Below the pieces are notes generated by a model. The model saw only the letters and a list, made by a program, of their open reading frames with translations, was not told where the DNA came from and ran no database searches. From Chloroflexota bacterium (GTDB taxonomy: Bacteria > Chloroflexota > Dehalococcoidia > Lucifugimonadales > JADFKI01), in assembly GCA_009838595.1 (NCBI GenBank), contig VXRI01000044.1, forward strand, positions 6,086 to 17,157: DNA of 11,072 nucleotides, in the 5' to 3' direction. Positions 1 through 6,802 of the stretch are shown piece by piece. Every line of letters begins with the position of its first letter. Position 1 is the stretch's first letter. The translations under genes were made by a program, and so were the position numbers.

Positions 1-92
1 GCGTCGATGCCCAGCCTCCCCAGCGCCTGTCTATGCTCCAGGAAGTCGACTTGAACTGCTAGTACGCCTATCCTCGGCGCGCCGATCGACAA
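1..92 (-). CDS. pdxT: PdxT, glutaminase subunit of pyridoxal 5'-phosphate synthase (5' end only)
   Basis: Read on the minus strand, the first 30 codons give a PdxT-like start with the segment RIGVLAVQVDFLEHRQALGR, followed by LGID at the window edge. PdxT hydrolyses glutamine and channels ammonia to PdxS in the cytoplasmic PLP synthase complex. The likely start is TTG at 92-90, one base after the pdxS stop codon, so the two genes are almost certainly co-transcribed and translationally coupled; a GGGG run about 10 bases upstream could serve as a ribosome site. The catalytic Cys, His and Glu lie beyond the window. One oddity: the family normally has Gly after the Gln in this first strand (LALQGDF or similar), and here it is Val. 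Identification rests on a short N-terminal match plus the position next to pdxS. Confidence 0.85.
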   Translation of the reverse strand, partial: MSIGAPRIGVLAVQVDFLEHRQALGRLGID

Positions 93-93
93 G

Positions 94-993
94 TTACCAG
101 CCCCGTACCGCAAGCTGCTCCTCTTCGGGCATACTCCGCACGTCCAGGCCCGGCATCGCCGATCCCAAGCCCTTCGATATGTCGGCGAGGATTCCAGCAT
201 CGTTGTAGTGCGTGGTGGCTCTTACGATGGCTTCCGCCATAATCTCCGGATACTCGGATTTGAATATGCCGGAGCCCACGAACACGCCGTCAACGCCGAG
301 CTGCATCATCAGCGCCGCGTCCGCAGGCGTTGCGATGCCTCCCGCAGCAAAATTGACCACGGGCATGTTGCCGGTATCGTGTATCTGCCGCACCAGTTCG
401 TATGGAGCGCGAAGGTCTCTCGCGGTCGCCATCAGCTCATCGTCCGTCATATTCTGAATGCGGCGCATCTCACCGATGACCTTGCGCGCATGGCGAACCG
501 CCTCGACGATGTTTCCGGTGCCCGCTTCTCCCTTGGTGCGAATCATCGCAGCGCCTTCACCGATGCGTCGCAGCGCCTCGCCAAGGTCACGGCAACCACA
601 AACAAAGGGCACTTTGAAGTCATGCTTATTGATATGGTTGTTCTCGTCGGCGGGCGTCAGGACCTCGGACTCGTCTATGTAGTCCACACCCATAGCTTCC
701 AGTATCTGCGCCTCCACGAAATGCCCGATGCGAGCCTTAGCCATCACCGGTATCGTCACCGCGTCTATAATATCCGCAATCATTGCCGGATCAGACATCC
801 GCGCCACGCCGCCCGCCTTTCGTATGTCCGAAGGCACACGCTCCAGAGCCATCACTGCCACGGCGCCCGCGTCCTCCGCGATCTTCGCGTGCTCCGGAGT
901 TACCACATCCATTATCACGCCGCCCTTCAGCATCTGCGCCAGCCCGGACTTCACCCTGAATGTACCAGTCTCCGCAACCATGTCAACTGCCAT
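94..993 (-). CDS. pdxS: PdxS, pyridoxal 5'-phosphate synthase lyase subunit
   Basis: PdxS (PdxS/SNZ family) condenses ribose 5-phosphate, glyceraldehyde 3-phosphate and PdxT-derived ammonia to pyridoxal 5'-phosphate, as a (beta/alpha)8 barrel in the cytoplasm. The protein has 299 residues, close to the family's usual 290-300. The segment [11 protein letters not shown] carries Lys86, matching the first Schiff-base lysine (Lys81 in Bacillus), and [12 protein letters not shown] carries Lys154, matching the second (Lys149). The C-terminal phosphate-binding part [19 protein letters not shown] and GVFVGSGIF are present. The reading frame could open at a TTG at 1038, but ATG at 993 is preferred because a GGAG ribosome site (1000-1003) lies six bases upstream and the longer version adds a non-family extension. 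pdxT follows at a one-base gap. Nothing appears broken. Confidence 0.97.
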   Translation of the reverse strand: MAVDMVAETGTFRVKSGLAQMLKGGVIMDVVTPEHAKIAEDAGAVAVMALERVPSDIRKAGGVARMSDPAMIADIIDAVTIPVMAKARIGHFVEAQILEAMGVDYIDESEVLTPADENNHINKHDFKVPFVCGCRDLGEALRRIGEGAAMIRTKGEAGTGNIVEAVRHARKVIGEMRRIQNMTDDELMATARDLRAPYELVRQIHDTGNMPVVNFAAGGIATPADAALMMQLGVDGVFVGSGIFKSEYPEIMAEAIVRATTHYNDAGILADISKGLGSAMPGLDVRSMPEEEQLAVRGW

Positions 994-1306
994 TGTATTC
1001 TCCGTTTCGATTGATTCTGAATATCTGCGTCTAGCCAAGAATAGCCAACTTCCACGAGCATATCAGCGAATCGTATCACCTTTCTTCGCCTGCTACCACA
1101 TCCGCTCAAGCCGGCAAGCACACTCATTATAGATGTTGAGGGTGGGCAAAATCACCATGCTTTGTCACCGATCTCCCAGGGAGGGGGTTAGGAGGCAAGA
1201 ACGAATTATACGCTGCTCACTTATGCCGCAATCGCCATACCACTGCCCTGTACTGCTATACTGCAAAAGTACGCAGCAACACCGAAGTCGCAAGGCGGTT
1301 AACGGA
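994..1306. other. Intergenic leader of pdxS with repeat-like sequence
   Basis: About 313 bases without a confident gene. The left part would be the pdxS 5' leader. On the minus strand a TATAAT hexamer occurs at 1126-1131 without a convincing -35 box; if used, the leader would be roughly 120-130 bases. At 1173-1193 a short hairpin (CTCCC a GGGAG) is followed by GGGGTTAGGAGG. It resembles, from general familiarity, the degenerate CTCCC...GGGAG...TTAGGG intergenic repeats seen in Chloroflexota assemblies. No riboswitch or RNA gene was recognised. Confidence 0.4.
1126..1131 (-). promoter_or_regulatory. Possible -10 box for pdxST
   Basis: The minus strand reads TATAAT here, an exact match to the sigma-70 -10 consensus, about 130 bases upstream of the pdxS ATG. 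The region 17 bases further upstream is TGATTT-like and matches a -35 box poorly. It is a candidate only, as AT-rich hexamers occur by chance. Confidence 0.25.
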
Positions 1307-1501
1307 ATGACGCATATAGCAATGTGCAATACGAAGTGCAGGGACAAGGCGCTCGCCAGCGGCACGCCGCAGCGCCGCAGCACATTCGCTGAAGTGGAAC
1401 CGTTGCTGTCGCGCCCATCGTCTAACGGCACGGGTTATTATCTCCGCTTGAAATGCGAGGGATGCGGCGAACTCCAGTGGATACTCTTCCATGGCAGATA
1501 G
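1307..1501 (+). CDS. Possible small four-cysteine protein, unknown
   Basis: A 64-residue frame starting at ATG 1307 that matches no family I recognise. It has Cys7 and Cys11 (MCNTKC) and Cys50 and Cys53 (KCEGCGE), a spacing compatible with a small zinc-binding protein but not diagnostic. By hand count about 70% of its codons end in G or C, similar to the real genes nearby, whereas the overlapping minus-strand frame (1256-1492) is near 50%, which favours the plus strand. A purine-rich AAGGCGG stretch lies around 12 bases upstream. The frame can be extended upstream to 1133, but that extension runs through repeat-like sequence and looks artificial. It sits alone between two minus-strand operons. 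It may equally be a chance open frame. Confidence 0.35.
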   Translation: MTHIAMCNTKCRDKALASGTPQRRSTFAEVEPLLSRPSSNGTGYYLRLKCEGCGELQWILFHGR

Positions 1502-1577
1502 CGGGCGCAGTCCCTTTGCCCTTGACGAGGGAAGGTTGGGATGGGGCGGTAAACCCGCAAATCATGCCCCATTGGGC
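1501..1577. repeat. Nested inverted-repeat sequence downstream of modC
   Basis: Short pairing arms are visible: GCGGG (1501-1505) with CCCGC (1554-1558), TCCCT (1511-1515) with AGGGA (1528-1532), and TGCCC/GGGCA enclosing CATT just before modC ends (about 1564-1577). The centre, CCCTTGACGAGGGAAGG, resembles a degenerate member of a REP-like intergenic family common in Chloroflexota assemblies. The hairpin nearest modC could help terminate the mod transcript, but no run of U follows on the minus strand, so this is not called as a terminator. Confidence 0.4.
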
Positions 1578-1582
1578 AGCGC

Positions 1583-2683
1583 CTACGCGCCACCTTCAAG
1601 CGGCAGCACACTGTTCGCCTTGATTATCAGATATATCTCCGTGCCTTCGCGCAGTTCCAGCGCGCGCAGCGAATTCGGCGTAATTTCCACCACAACCGAC
1701 ACCACATCGCTCACGCCAATGTCCGCATATAGCAGCACGCGCGAATCGACCATGTGAATCTGCGACACCGTTGCGCGGATGGCGTTGCGCGCGCTGGTCT
1801 GCGGCGGTATCTGTCGAGATACGATGATGTCGCCGGCGCGGATGGACACCGTAAGCGTATCCCCTTCGTCGCGCCGCACTCCTGCCGCAATCACGCGCGC
1901 ATCACCGATTTCAAGTTCCGCGATGTCGTCGTCGTGGCGTTGGGCGACCTTCGCCCCAAGCAGGTTTTCCAGCGTATCGAATTGCGCGAATGTGGACACT
2001 TCCGGCATCACCAGCGTCTCGGTCGCGCGACCGTATGCGACTGCCTGTCCGTCGCGCAGCGCCAGCGCGTTGTCGGCGAGCGCCATCACCTCGGATATAG
2101 AGTGCGACACATAGACCATCGGTGTTCCCAGCTCGCGTCGGATGCGCTTTAGATATTCGAGTATCACGCCGCGCAGCCCGCTGTCGAGCGAGGCAAGCGG
2201 CTCGTCCAATAGCAACAGACGCGGCGATGTGGCGAGCGCCCGTGCCAGAGCAACCCTCTGACGCTCGCCTCCGGACAAATTGCCCACGCCGCGATCCATC
2301 AGCCGTTCCAACTGCAGCAATTCAACCAACTGCGACGGCTCGATGCGCCTGTTCGCGCGTGCCGTCAGCTTGTAACCGTAGTGAATGTTGTCCGAGACGC
2401 TCATGTGCGGGAATAGCGCCGAATCCTGAAATACATACCCGAACCGCCGCTTTTCCGGCGGCTCATAAACGCCTTCGCCGGACGAGTACAGCACATCGCC
2501 ATCAAATGCGATATGCCCGTCATCGGGACGCACTAGCCCTGCGATAGAGTTCAGCAGCGTGGATTTACCGCTGCCCGACGGCCCGAATATCGCTGTAATG
2601 CCATCGCCAAACCGAGCCTCGCATTGCAACGAAAAGCCCCCAAAACTCTTGCGTATCTTTAAGTCCAGAAGCGAATCAGCCAT
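1583..2683 (-). CDS. modC: ModC, molybdate ABC transporter ATP-binding protein
   Basis: This is the ATPase that drives molybdate (possibly tungstate) import at the inner face of the membrane. It has 366 residues, close to the usual ModC length. Visible motifs are Walker A GPSGSGKST (residues 34-42), Q-loop Gln86 in VFQDSALFPH, signature LSGGERQRVALARAL (136-150), Walker B LLLLDEP ending in Asp160 and Glu161, and the H-loop His194 in YVSHS. After a linker, roughly residues 290-360 form a C-terminal TOBE/Mop-type domain (NAIRATVSQI, then VSVVVEITPNSL), which in this family binds oxyanion and separates ModC from generic ABC ATPases. The start is ATG 2683, where the ModC-like sequence begins; the frame is open further upstream through a repeat-like spacer to TTG 2740 that does not look like protein. 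No strong ribosome site is visible (an AAGGA lies about 18 bases upstream). It is the last gene of modABC. Confidence 0.93.
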   Translation of the reverse strand: MADSLLDLKIRKSFGGFSLQCEARFGDGITAIFGPSGSGKSTLLNSIAGLVRPDDGHIAFDGDVLYSSGEGVYEPPEKRRFGYVFQDSALFPHMSVSDNIHYGYKLTARANRRIEPSQLVELLQLERLMDRGVGNLSGGERQRVALARALATSPRLLLLDEPLASLDSGLRGVILEYLKRIRRELGTPMVYVSHSISEVMALADNALALRDGQAVAYGRATETLVMPEVSTFAQFDTLENLLGAKVAQRHDDDIAELEIGDARVIAAGVRRDEGDTLTVSIRAGDIIVSRQIPPQTSARNAIRATVSQIHMVDSRVLLYADIGVSDVVSVVVEITPNSLRALELREGTEIYLIIKANSVLPLEGGA

Positions 2684-2707
2684 ATAAGCCACTATTGAAA
2701 TATCCTT

Positions 2708-2739
2708 GTCTATCCCGTCTATCCTGCACATCGATGTCA
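2708..2739 (-). repeat. Junction repeat copy A between modB and modC
   Basis: A 32-base sequence that matches copy B (3411-3442) at 26 of 32 positions in the same orientation. It is built from decaying units of the type CTATCCCGT followed by an ATCGATGTCA end. It lies in the modB-modC spacer, and its last three bases (2737-2739) form the modB stop codon TGA on the minus strand. Related shorter pieces occur elsewhere in the window. Confidence 0.6.
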
Positions 2740-3408
2740 AAGCCGGTTCTTCGCCGCCCTGTCCAACAGCCAGTTGTGCGCCAGCAGCGTAACGACCGCC
2801 AATCCGACCGACACCGCAATCAGGCGTATCGCCATCGTGTCGTCGCCGAGCAGCACTTCGGAGTATATGGCGAGCGGCAAAGTCTGCGTCTTGCCCGGGA
2901 TGTTACCCGCGACAATGATTGTTGCACCGAACTCGCTGATAGCGCGCACGAATCCGAGAAGCACGCCCGCTAATATGCCGCGATACGCGAGCGGCACGGT
3001 GATTGTGAAGAACACGCGAACTGCGCCCGCGCCAAGACTGCGTGCCGCCATCTCAAGGTGTTCGTCCACGCCGCCCATTGCGACCATCACGGCGCGCGCC
3101 ATCAGTGGGAACGACACAATGGCGGCTGCGAGCGCGGCTGCGAACCATGTGAATACCAACTCCACGCCAAGCGCGTCTTGCAGCAATCCGCCTATCGGTC
3201 CACGATTGCCCAGCAGCAGCAGCAGCGCGTAACCCACTACAACCGGCGGCACGGCGAGCGGCAGCGACACCAGCGCGTCGAACACCAGCCTGCCAGGTAT
3301 GCGGCGCTTCACGATTAGCCAACTCACGCCCAGCGCGAGCGGCAGATTGATCGCCGTCCCCACGACCGCAATCTGCACCGTCAGCCCCAGAATGCCCAGC
3401 AGTTCCAA
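2737..3408 (-). CDS. modB: ModB, molybdate ABC transporter permease
   Basis: The membrane channel subunit of the molybdate importer, 223 residues, typical of ModB, with about five hydrophobic helices starting at residue 5. The cytoplasmic EAA loop that contacts ModC is visible at residues 119-139 (EMAARSLGAGAVRVFFTITVP), and the ModB hallmark RAISEFGATIIVAGNIPGK with TQTLPLAIY follows (155-182). The start is TTG 3408; an in-frame TGA lies 15 bases upstream, so no earlier start is available and no ATG fits the first helix. A GGGAT stretch 8-12 bases upstream, which belongs to repeat copy B, may act as a weak ribosome site. The gene lies between modA (45-base gap) and modC (53-base gap). Confidence 0.93.
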   Translation of the reverse strand: MELLGILGLTVQIAVVGTAINLPLALGVSWLIVKRRIPGRLVFDALVSLPLAVPPVVVGYALLLLLGNRGPIGGLLQDALGVELVFTWFAAALAAAIVSFPLMARAVMVAMGGVDEHLEMAARSLGAGAVRVFFTITVPLAYRGILAGVLLGFVRAISEFGATIIVAGNIPGKTQTLPLAIYSEVLLGDDTMAIRLIAVSVGLAVVTLLAHNWLLDRAAKNRL

Positions 3409-3410
3409 TC

Positions 3411-3442
3411 GGCTATCCCGTCAATCCCGTATATCCATGTCA
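3411..3442 (-). repeat. Junction repeat copy B between modA and modB
   Basis: Partner of copy A at the modB-modC junction: 26 of 32 bases agree, in the same orientation, beginning with GGCTATCCCGTC and ending with CCATGTCA. It occupies most of the 45-base modA-modB spacer and ends two bases before the modB TTG start. Confidence 0.6.
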
Positions 3443-3453
3443 GTTCATGTCCC

Positions 3454-4233
3454 CTACTCGAGTGGCGTAAACCCGTGCATGCGGAACAACTCACGCGCGG
3501 AATCGCTCTGCAGAAATTCCAGCAGCGCCTTGCTGCCTTCAGCGTTGTCCGCACCTTCGATTACTGCCGCCGGATACACCACATCGGGATACGCATCAAG
3601 CGGCACGATGTCTTGTATTGTGACGGCATCGGATGTGGCGGCGTCGGTCTGGTACAAGAAGCCGCCGTCAGCGTTGCCGCTCTCGACATATTCCAGCGTG
3701 GCGCGCACATCGTTGGCAAACACTATGCTAGGCAGTAAACGATCCCATAGCCCCAGATTTTGCAGCGCGGTTCTGGTGTAATTGCCGGCAGGCGCAATCT
3801 CCGGGTCGGGCATTGCGATGCGATTCAAGCCGCTGTCCGCGAGCGCGTCGATGCTGCTCATCACCGGCGTGTCCATGCCGGTGATGAGTACGATTCTGTT
3901 CGACAGAAGACGCGCCACGCCATCTTGCGCAACTTGCCCGCCGTCTTGCAGCAAGTCCATCGGCGGCTGGCCGGCGGCGAAGTACAGGTCAGGATTCGCA
4001 CCGCGTACTATCTGCTGAGCTAGGGCGCGAGATGGTCCAAAGCTGATTTCGACATTCGTGCCGCTCATCGCCTCATACTCGGCAGCGACTTGGGTCATCG
4101 TGTCCGTTAGGCTTGTCGCAGCGAACACGAGCAGCGTATCGTCATCCGCGCCGCCGGCGCAGGACGCGAGCATCAGCACAAGCGGCAATACGGAGAGCGG
4201 CAGAATGACATGGGAGGAGAAAAGGCTTAACAT
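3454..4233 (-). CDS. modA: ModA, molybdate-binding lipoprotein of the ABC importer
   Basis: The extracytoplasmic solute-binding protein that captures molybdate (or tungstate) and delivers it to ModB. It has 259 residues. The N-terminus is a lipoprotein signal peptide with lipobox LASC (Cys25), so the mature protein should be anchored by lipid, as expected in a cell without a conventional periplasm. ModA features follow in order: VFAATSLTDTM (residues 37-46, ligand Ser41), FGPSRALAQQI (65-75, ligand Ser68), PEIAPAGNYTRTAL (144-157), and the hinge and ligand segment VESGNADGGFLYQTDA (183-198). The start is ATG 4233; no Shine-Dalgarno sequence is visible upstream, but a TATACT hexamer ends eight bases before it, so the mRNA may be leaderless. 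It is the first gene of modABC and divergent from the TPR gene with a 56-base gap. Confidence 0.95.
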   Translation of the reverse strand: MLSLFSSHVILPLSVLPLVLMLASCAGGADDDTLLVFAATSLTDTMTQVAAEYEAMSGTNVEISFGPSRALAQQIVRGANPDLYFAAGQPPMDLLQDGGQVAQDGVARLLSNRIVLITGMDTPVMSSIDALADSGLNRIAMPDPEIAPAGNYTRTALQNLGLWDRLLPSIVFANDVRATLEYVESGNADGGFLYQTDAATSDAVTIQDIVPLDAYPDVVYPAAVIEGADNAEGSKALLEFLQSDSARELFRMHGFTPLE

Positions 4234-4241
4234 GAAAGGGC

Positions 4242-4247
4242 AGTATA
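4242..4247 (-). promoter_or_regulatory. Possible -10 box immediately upstream of modA
   Basis: The minus strand reads TATACT, ending eight bases before the modA ATG. This would put the transcription start at or beside the start codon, which fits the absence of a ribosome site. A -35 box is not convincing. The 56-base divergent spacer must hold signals for both modA and the TPR gene. Confidence 0.3.
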
Positions 4248-4289
4248 TGGTGGCAGAATCAACAGTATGGAGTATAAGGACATTTTACC

Positions 4290-4790
4290 ATGCAGCAGCG
4301 CGTCAGCAGCGGAAAGCACGACCCTGAACAACTCGCGCGCATAGTCATCGAGACTACGCAGGCGATTGAGCGCAATCCGAAGGACGCGCAGGCGTGGTTC
4401 CGGCGTGGCAACGCGCGCTCTAATCAGGGCAGGTACGAGGACGCGAAGGCAGACCTGACGCAGGTCATCGCGCTAGACTCGTCTAACGGCATGGCGTGGA
4501 ACAATCGCGGCATCGCACATCTATGCATGGGCGACGCCGCGAGCGCCGTATCGGACATCAGCAAGGCGATAGACTTGGACGCTAACTACCGCGACGCATA
4601 CCACAACCGCGGCTTGGCGTACTCCGAGCTAGGCAGGCTCGACGAATCCATCGCCGACCTGACGCGCGCCCTGAATATCGACCCCGACTTCTGGAGCGCG
4701 TACCGCCACCGCAGCATCCTGCACGCTATGAACGGCGACCACGACGCCAGCTACCGCGACTATCTAGCCGCCAGGGACAAGGGCTGGTAG
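4290..4790 (+). CDS. Tetratricopeptide repeat (TPR) protein
   Basis: A 166-residue protein consisting almost wholly of 34-residue TPR units: residues 33-66 (AWFRRGNARSNQGRYEDAKA), 67-100 (AWNNRGIAHLCMGDAASAVS), 101-134 (AYHNRGLAYSELGRLDESIA) and a fourth from 135 that lacks its last few residues (AYRHRSILHAMNGDHDASYR). The first ~30 residues form a half repeat ending in ERNPKD. TPR arrays bind partner proteins; no enzymatic domain, signal peptide or membrane helix is visible, so it is probably cytoplasmic. The start is ATG 4290 with AAGGA at 4276-4280, nine bases upstream. It stands alone, divergent from modA and convergent with the Ldh_2 gene. The partner cannot be told from context. Confidence 0.88.
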   Translation: MQQRVSSGKHDPEQLARIVIETTQAIERNPKDAQAWFRRGNARSNQGRYEDAKADLTQVIALDSSNGMAWNNRGIAHLCMGDAASAVSDISKAIDLDANYRDAYHNRGLAYSELGRLDESIADLTRALNIDPDFWSAYRHRSILHAMNGDHDASYRDYLAARDKGW

Positions 4791-4827
4791 GCAGCATGCT
4801 ATACCTGTCCATCGATGTAAAGTAACC

Positions 4828-5919
4828 CTAGCCCAGCACGCGCAGTCGCGGTATGGATAGCTCGCCGCAGATGTCGTCGAACCATTCGATGACTTCCTTG
4901 TGCAGCGGGATACCGTTCTCACGCCTGTCCTGAATCTCTTCGTACTCGGACAAACCCGGGTAAATCACTCTGTCGTGCCCGGGCGCGGGGGGAGTCTCCT
5001 TCAGCAGGCGGAGCATACGATCCATGCGCTCTTTGAAGTCGTCCACATCGGTGAACGCGGCGATGTTGAAAGCGGCGAACGAGTGCTTCGAGCCGCCGTC
5101 CGGATCGACCATGCTCGGCAGCGCGCCGGACAGCATCGTGCCTAGAACTTCCGCCATCAGAGCTAGCCCGTAGCCCTTGTGCGAGCCCATCTCGCGCGTG
5201 CCGCCCATCGGCAAGTGCCAGTACTCGCCGCGTCCGCGCACATCGGTCTCTTCAAGAATGGGCGCGCCGTCGGGTTCGGTTATCCAGCCGGGCAGAAGCG
5301 ATGCGCCAACTCTGCGCGCCAAGCCGAGCTTGTTGCCCGCGACATTCGAGGTCGCCGCGTCAAAAAGGAACGGCGGCTCGGTGGCTGCCGGTGCTGCGAG
5401 CGCTATCGGGTTCGTCCCTAGTCGTCCGACAGAGCCGAATGTCGGCACGACTTGCGCGCCGCCCGCGGTCGTCACGAAGCCGACCATATCCTGCTCAGCG
5501 GCGAGCATCGCGTGATGGCCGATGCCGCCCGAATGACCGGCGTTGAACATCGTAACCACACCCACGCCCACATCGCGCGCCTTGTCTATCGCCATCTGCA
5601 TCGCCTTGGGTCCCAGAATGACCGCAAGCCCTTGGTCGGCGTCCATCACCGCAGTGGCAGGCGCTTCGCTGATGATGCGCCAATTCGGTTGCGGGTTGAG
5701 GCTGCCTTGGTTGTACTGCTGCACATACGCGCGGAGCATATTGGACACGCCGTGCGTTTCCACTCCTCGCAGGTCTGTCATCGTGAGCGTGTTCGCGCCG
5801 ACAGCGGCATCTTCCTCGCTCACGCCCATTTTCTCAAAGACCGCCGCGACCGTCTCGCGCAGGGAGTCTTCCGGCACGCGCACTTGGTCTTCATACGGCA
5901 CCTTGAATCGTTCCAGCAT
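4828..5919 (-). CDS. Malate/L-lactate dehydrogenase family (Ldh_2) NAD(P)-dependent oxidoreductase
   Basis: This 363-residue cytoplasmic enzyme belongs to the Ldh_2 family, whose members reduce or oxidise 2-hydroxy or 2-keto acids (malate, lactate, sulfolactate, ureidoglycolate, 2,3-diketogulonate) with NAD(P). Evidence is the N-terminal motif DLRGVETHGVSNMLRAYV (residues 49-66), the active-site His129 in NAGHSGGIGHHAM, the cofactor-binding GRLGTNPIALAAP (165-177), DAATSNVAGNKL (187-198), LPGWITEPDGAP (209-220) and SHKGYGLALMAEVL (246-259). Substrate cannot be decided from sequence. The frame opens upstream to 6003, but ATG 5919 is chosen because AAAGGA (5928-5933) lies eight bases upstream and the family-like sequence begins there; ATG 5928 is the alternative. 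It is convergent with the TPR gene with a 37-base gap. Confidence 0.92.
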   Translation of the reverse strand: MLERFKVPYEDQVRVPEDSLRETVAAVFEKMGVSEEDAAVGANTLTMTDLRGVETHGVSNMLRAYVQQYNQGSLNPQPNWRIISEAPATAVMDADQGLAVILGPKAMQMAIDKARDVGVGVVTMFNAGHSGGIGHHAMLAAEQDMVGFVTTAGGAQVVPTFGSVGRLGTNPIALAAPAATEPPFLFDAATSNVAGNKLGLARRVGASLLPGWITEPDGAPILEETDVRGRGEYWHLPMGGTREMGSHKGYGLALMAEVLGTMLSGALPSMVDPDGGSKHSFAAFNIAAFTDVDDFKERMDRMLRLLKETPPAPGHDRVIYPGLSEYEEIQDRRENGIPLHKEVIEWFDDICGELSIPRLRVLG

Positions 5920-6053
5920 TCTTTTCATCCTTTCAGCAAGCCTACCGGAGCAAAGTCCGGCTAGGCTGCACAAAGTGTCGATTCGCCCGCCAAAGTATAA
6001 CACGGCGGAGATGAACGAGAAATCTCGGATTGAGAGACAATATCCCGTCTTTC

Positions 6054-6207
6054 CTAGGCTTTGTGGACATTTCGATATTTCAGCCCGTCTTTCCCGCGCA
6101 GGAGGGAAGCCAGTTTATTTCGGATGGCGAAATAACGCGGAGCGCTCAATTATATGGCACTGGATTCCCGTTTTCACGGGAATGACGCAAATGTCCACAC
6201 AACCTAG
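6054..6207. repeat. 154-bp nested palindrome, MITE/REP-like element
   Basis: The outer arms are inverted repeats: CTAGGCTTTGTGGACATTT at 6054-6072 pairs with the complement of 6189-6207 at 17 of 19 positions. Just inside, CGTCTTTCCCG... (about 6085-6113) pairs with the complement of about 6159-6187 at about 22 of 29 positions; each of these arms is itself a small hairpin (TTCCCG...GGGAA). The interior holds a perfect 8-bp hairpin, TTATTTCG (6115-6122) with CGAAATAA (6128-6135), loop GATGG. No coding frame of note lies inside. The layout fits a non-autonomous palindromic element or a REP doublet. The copy number elsewhere is unknown. Confidence 0.7.
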
Positions 6208-6260
6208 CCATTGAGGCAAGATATGCAGCTTTCATTCCGTAAGTCATACACGCACACAAA

Positions 6261-6286
6261 TAGACAGGATGGGGGAAACAGGCTTT
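6261..6286 (-). repeat. Short intergenic repeat piece, inverted orientation
   Basis: On the minus strand this reads CCTGTTTCCCCCATCCTGTC followed by TATTTG, related to the CATCCTGT-type pieces at 6851-6875 and 8161-8185 but inverted. It lies between the palindromic element and the mgtE remnant. Similarity is short and judged by eye. Confidence 0.35.
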
Positions 6287-6297
6287 CATCGTCTGAA

Positions 6298-6802
6298 TTA
6301 TAAGCCTGATATCTGCCGGCTCAAGCCCAAGATACATAAAGAGCCGAGCACATCCGTCAGCGTCGTTGCCGCAACCGCCGATGATAGCGCGGGGTCTATC
6401 TTCAAAGCGCGGAAGAGCGGGACTATGGCGCCGCTCATGCCTGCTACTACCGGGTTTAGGAGCATTGCGATTCCTACGACTAGCGCCAGGTATTCGCTGC
6501 CCTTACAGATGAACGCAACTACGCCAACTACTCGTTCGCGCCAAGCCGTGCACTAATCCGATGCTGATTTCTTTGAACAGCAGTTGTGACGTGTTCGACG
6601 GCGATACTTCGCCTAGCGTGATAGAGCGGATTATCAGCGCCAGCATTTGCGTGCCGGCTATGCCGCCTTGCCCGGCTATCACAGGCAGGGAGGTAGCGAG
6701 TGCCACGACCTGCAGCATCTCGGCGACTTGCGTCGTGTCGGACAACTGCCCTAATGGGGCATCGGAATCGCCGTTGTTCGTTGCAATAGCCTTAGAATTA
6801 TC
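6298..6802 (-). pseudogene. Remnant of an MgtE-family magnesium transporter (C-terminal membrane domain, frameshifted)
   Basis: Two reading frames on the minus strand together give the last helices of MgtE. The first (from 6802, open without a clear start) contains VAEMLQVVALATSLPVIAGQ, GGIAGTQMLALIIRSITLGE and LLFKEISIGLVHGLA. The second contains VVGVVAFICKGSEYLALVVG, IAMLLNPVVAGMSGAIVPLF and IDPALSSAVAATTLTDVLGS, ending at the TAA at 6298-6300. The frames join at about 6525-6545, where a loss of two bases would explain the shift. The cytoplasmic N domain, the CBS pair and the first membrane helix or helices are absent, and the usually conserved Asn of the GGNxGxQ motif is Ile. The pore Asp in TTLTDVLG is retained. 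A functional MgtE passes Mg2+ through the membrane; this copy cannot. The flanking repeats suggest decay after rearrangement. Confidence 0.85.

Noticed and set aside
208..1014. Long plus-strand open frame of 268 codons
   Set aside because: It lies antisense to pdxS, which has clear family motifs and catalytic lysines; the plus-strand product is His/Arg-rich and matches nothing.
1256..1492. Minus-strand open frame of 78 codons overlapping the small Cys ORF
   Set aside because: Third-position G/C is near 50%, lower than in the genes nearby, and no ribosome site or family motif is visible.
2684..2740. Longer ModC starting at TTG 2740
   Set aside because: The extra 19 codons translate the junction repeat, not ModC-like sequence, and would overlap the modB stop codon.
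4234..4289. Molybdenum cofactor riboswitch upstream of modA
   Set aside because: The spacer to the divergent gene is only 56 bases, far too short for that RNA, and no pairing was seen.
5452..5964. Plus-strand frame of 170 codons
   Set aside because: Antisense to the Ldh_2 gene; His/Arg-rich product without recognisable domains.
6503..6745. Independent 80-residue membrane protein
   Set aside because: It is the upstream half of the MgtE remnant; its last ~16 residues are out-of-frame read-through past the shift.
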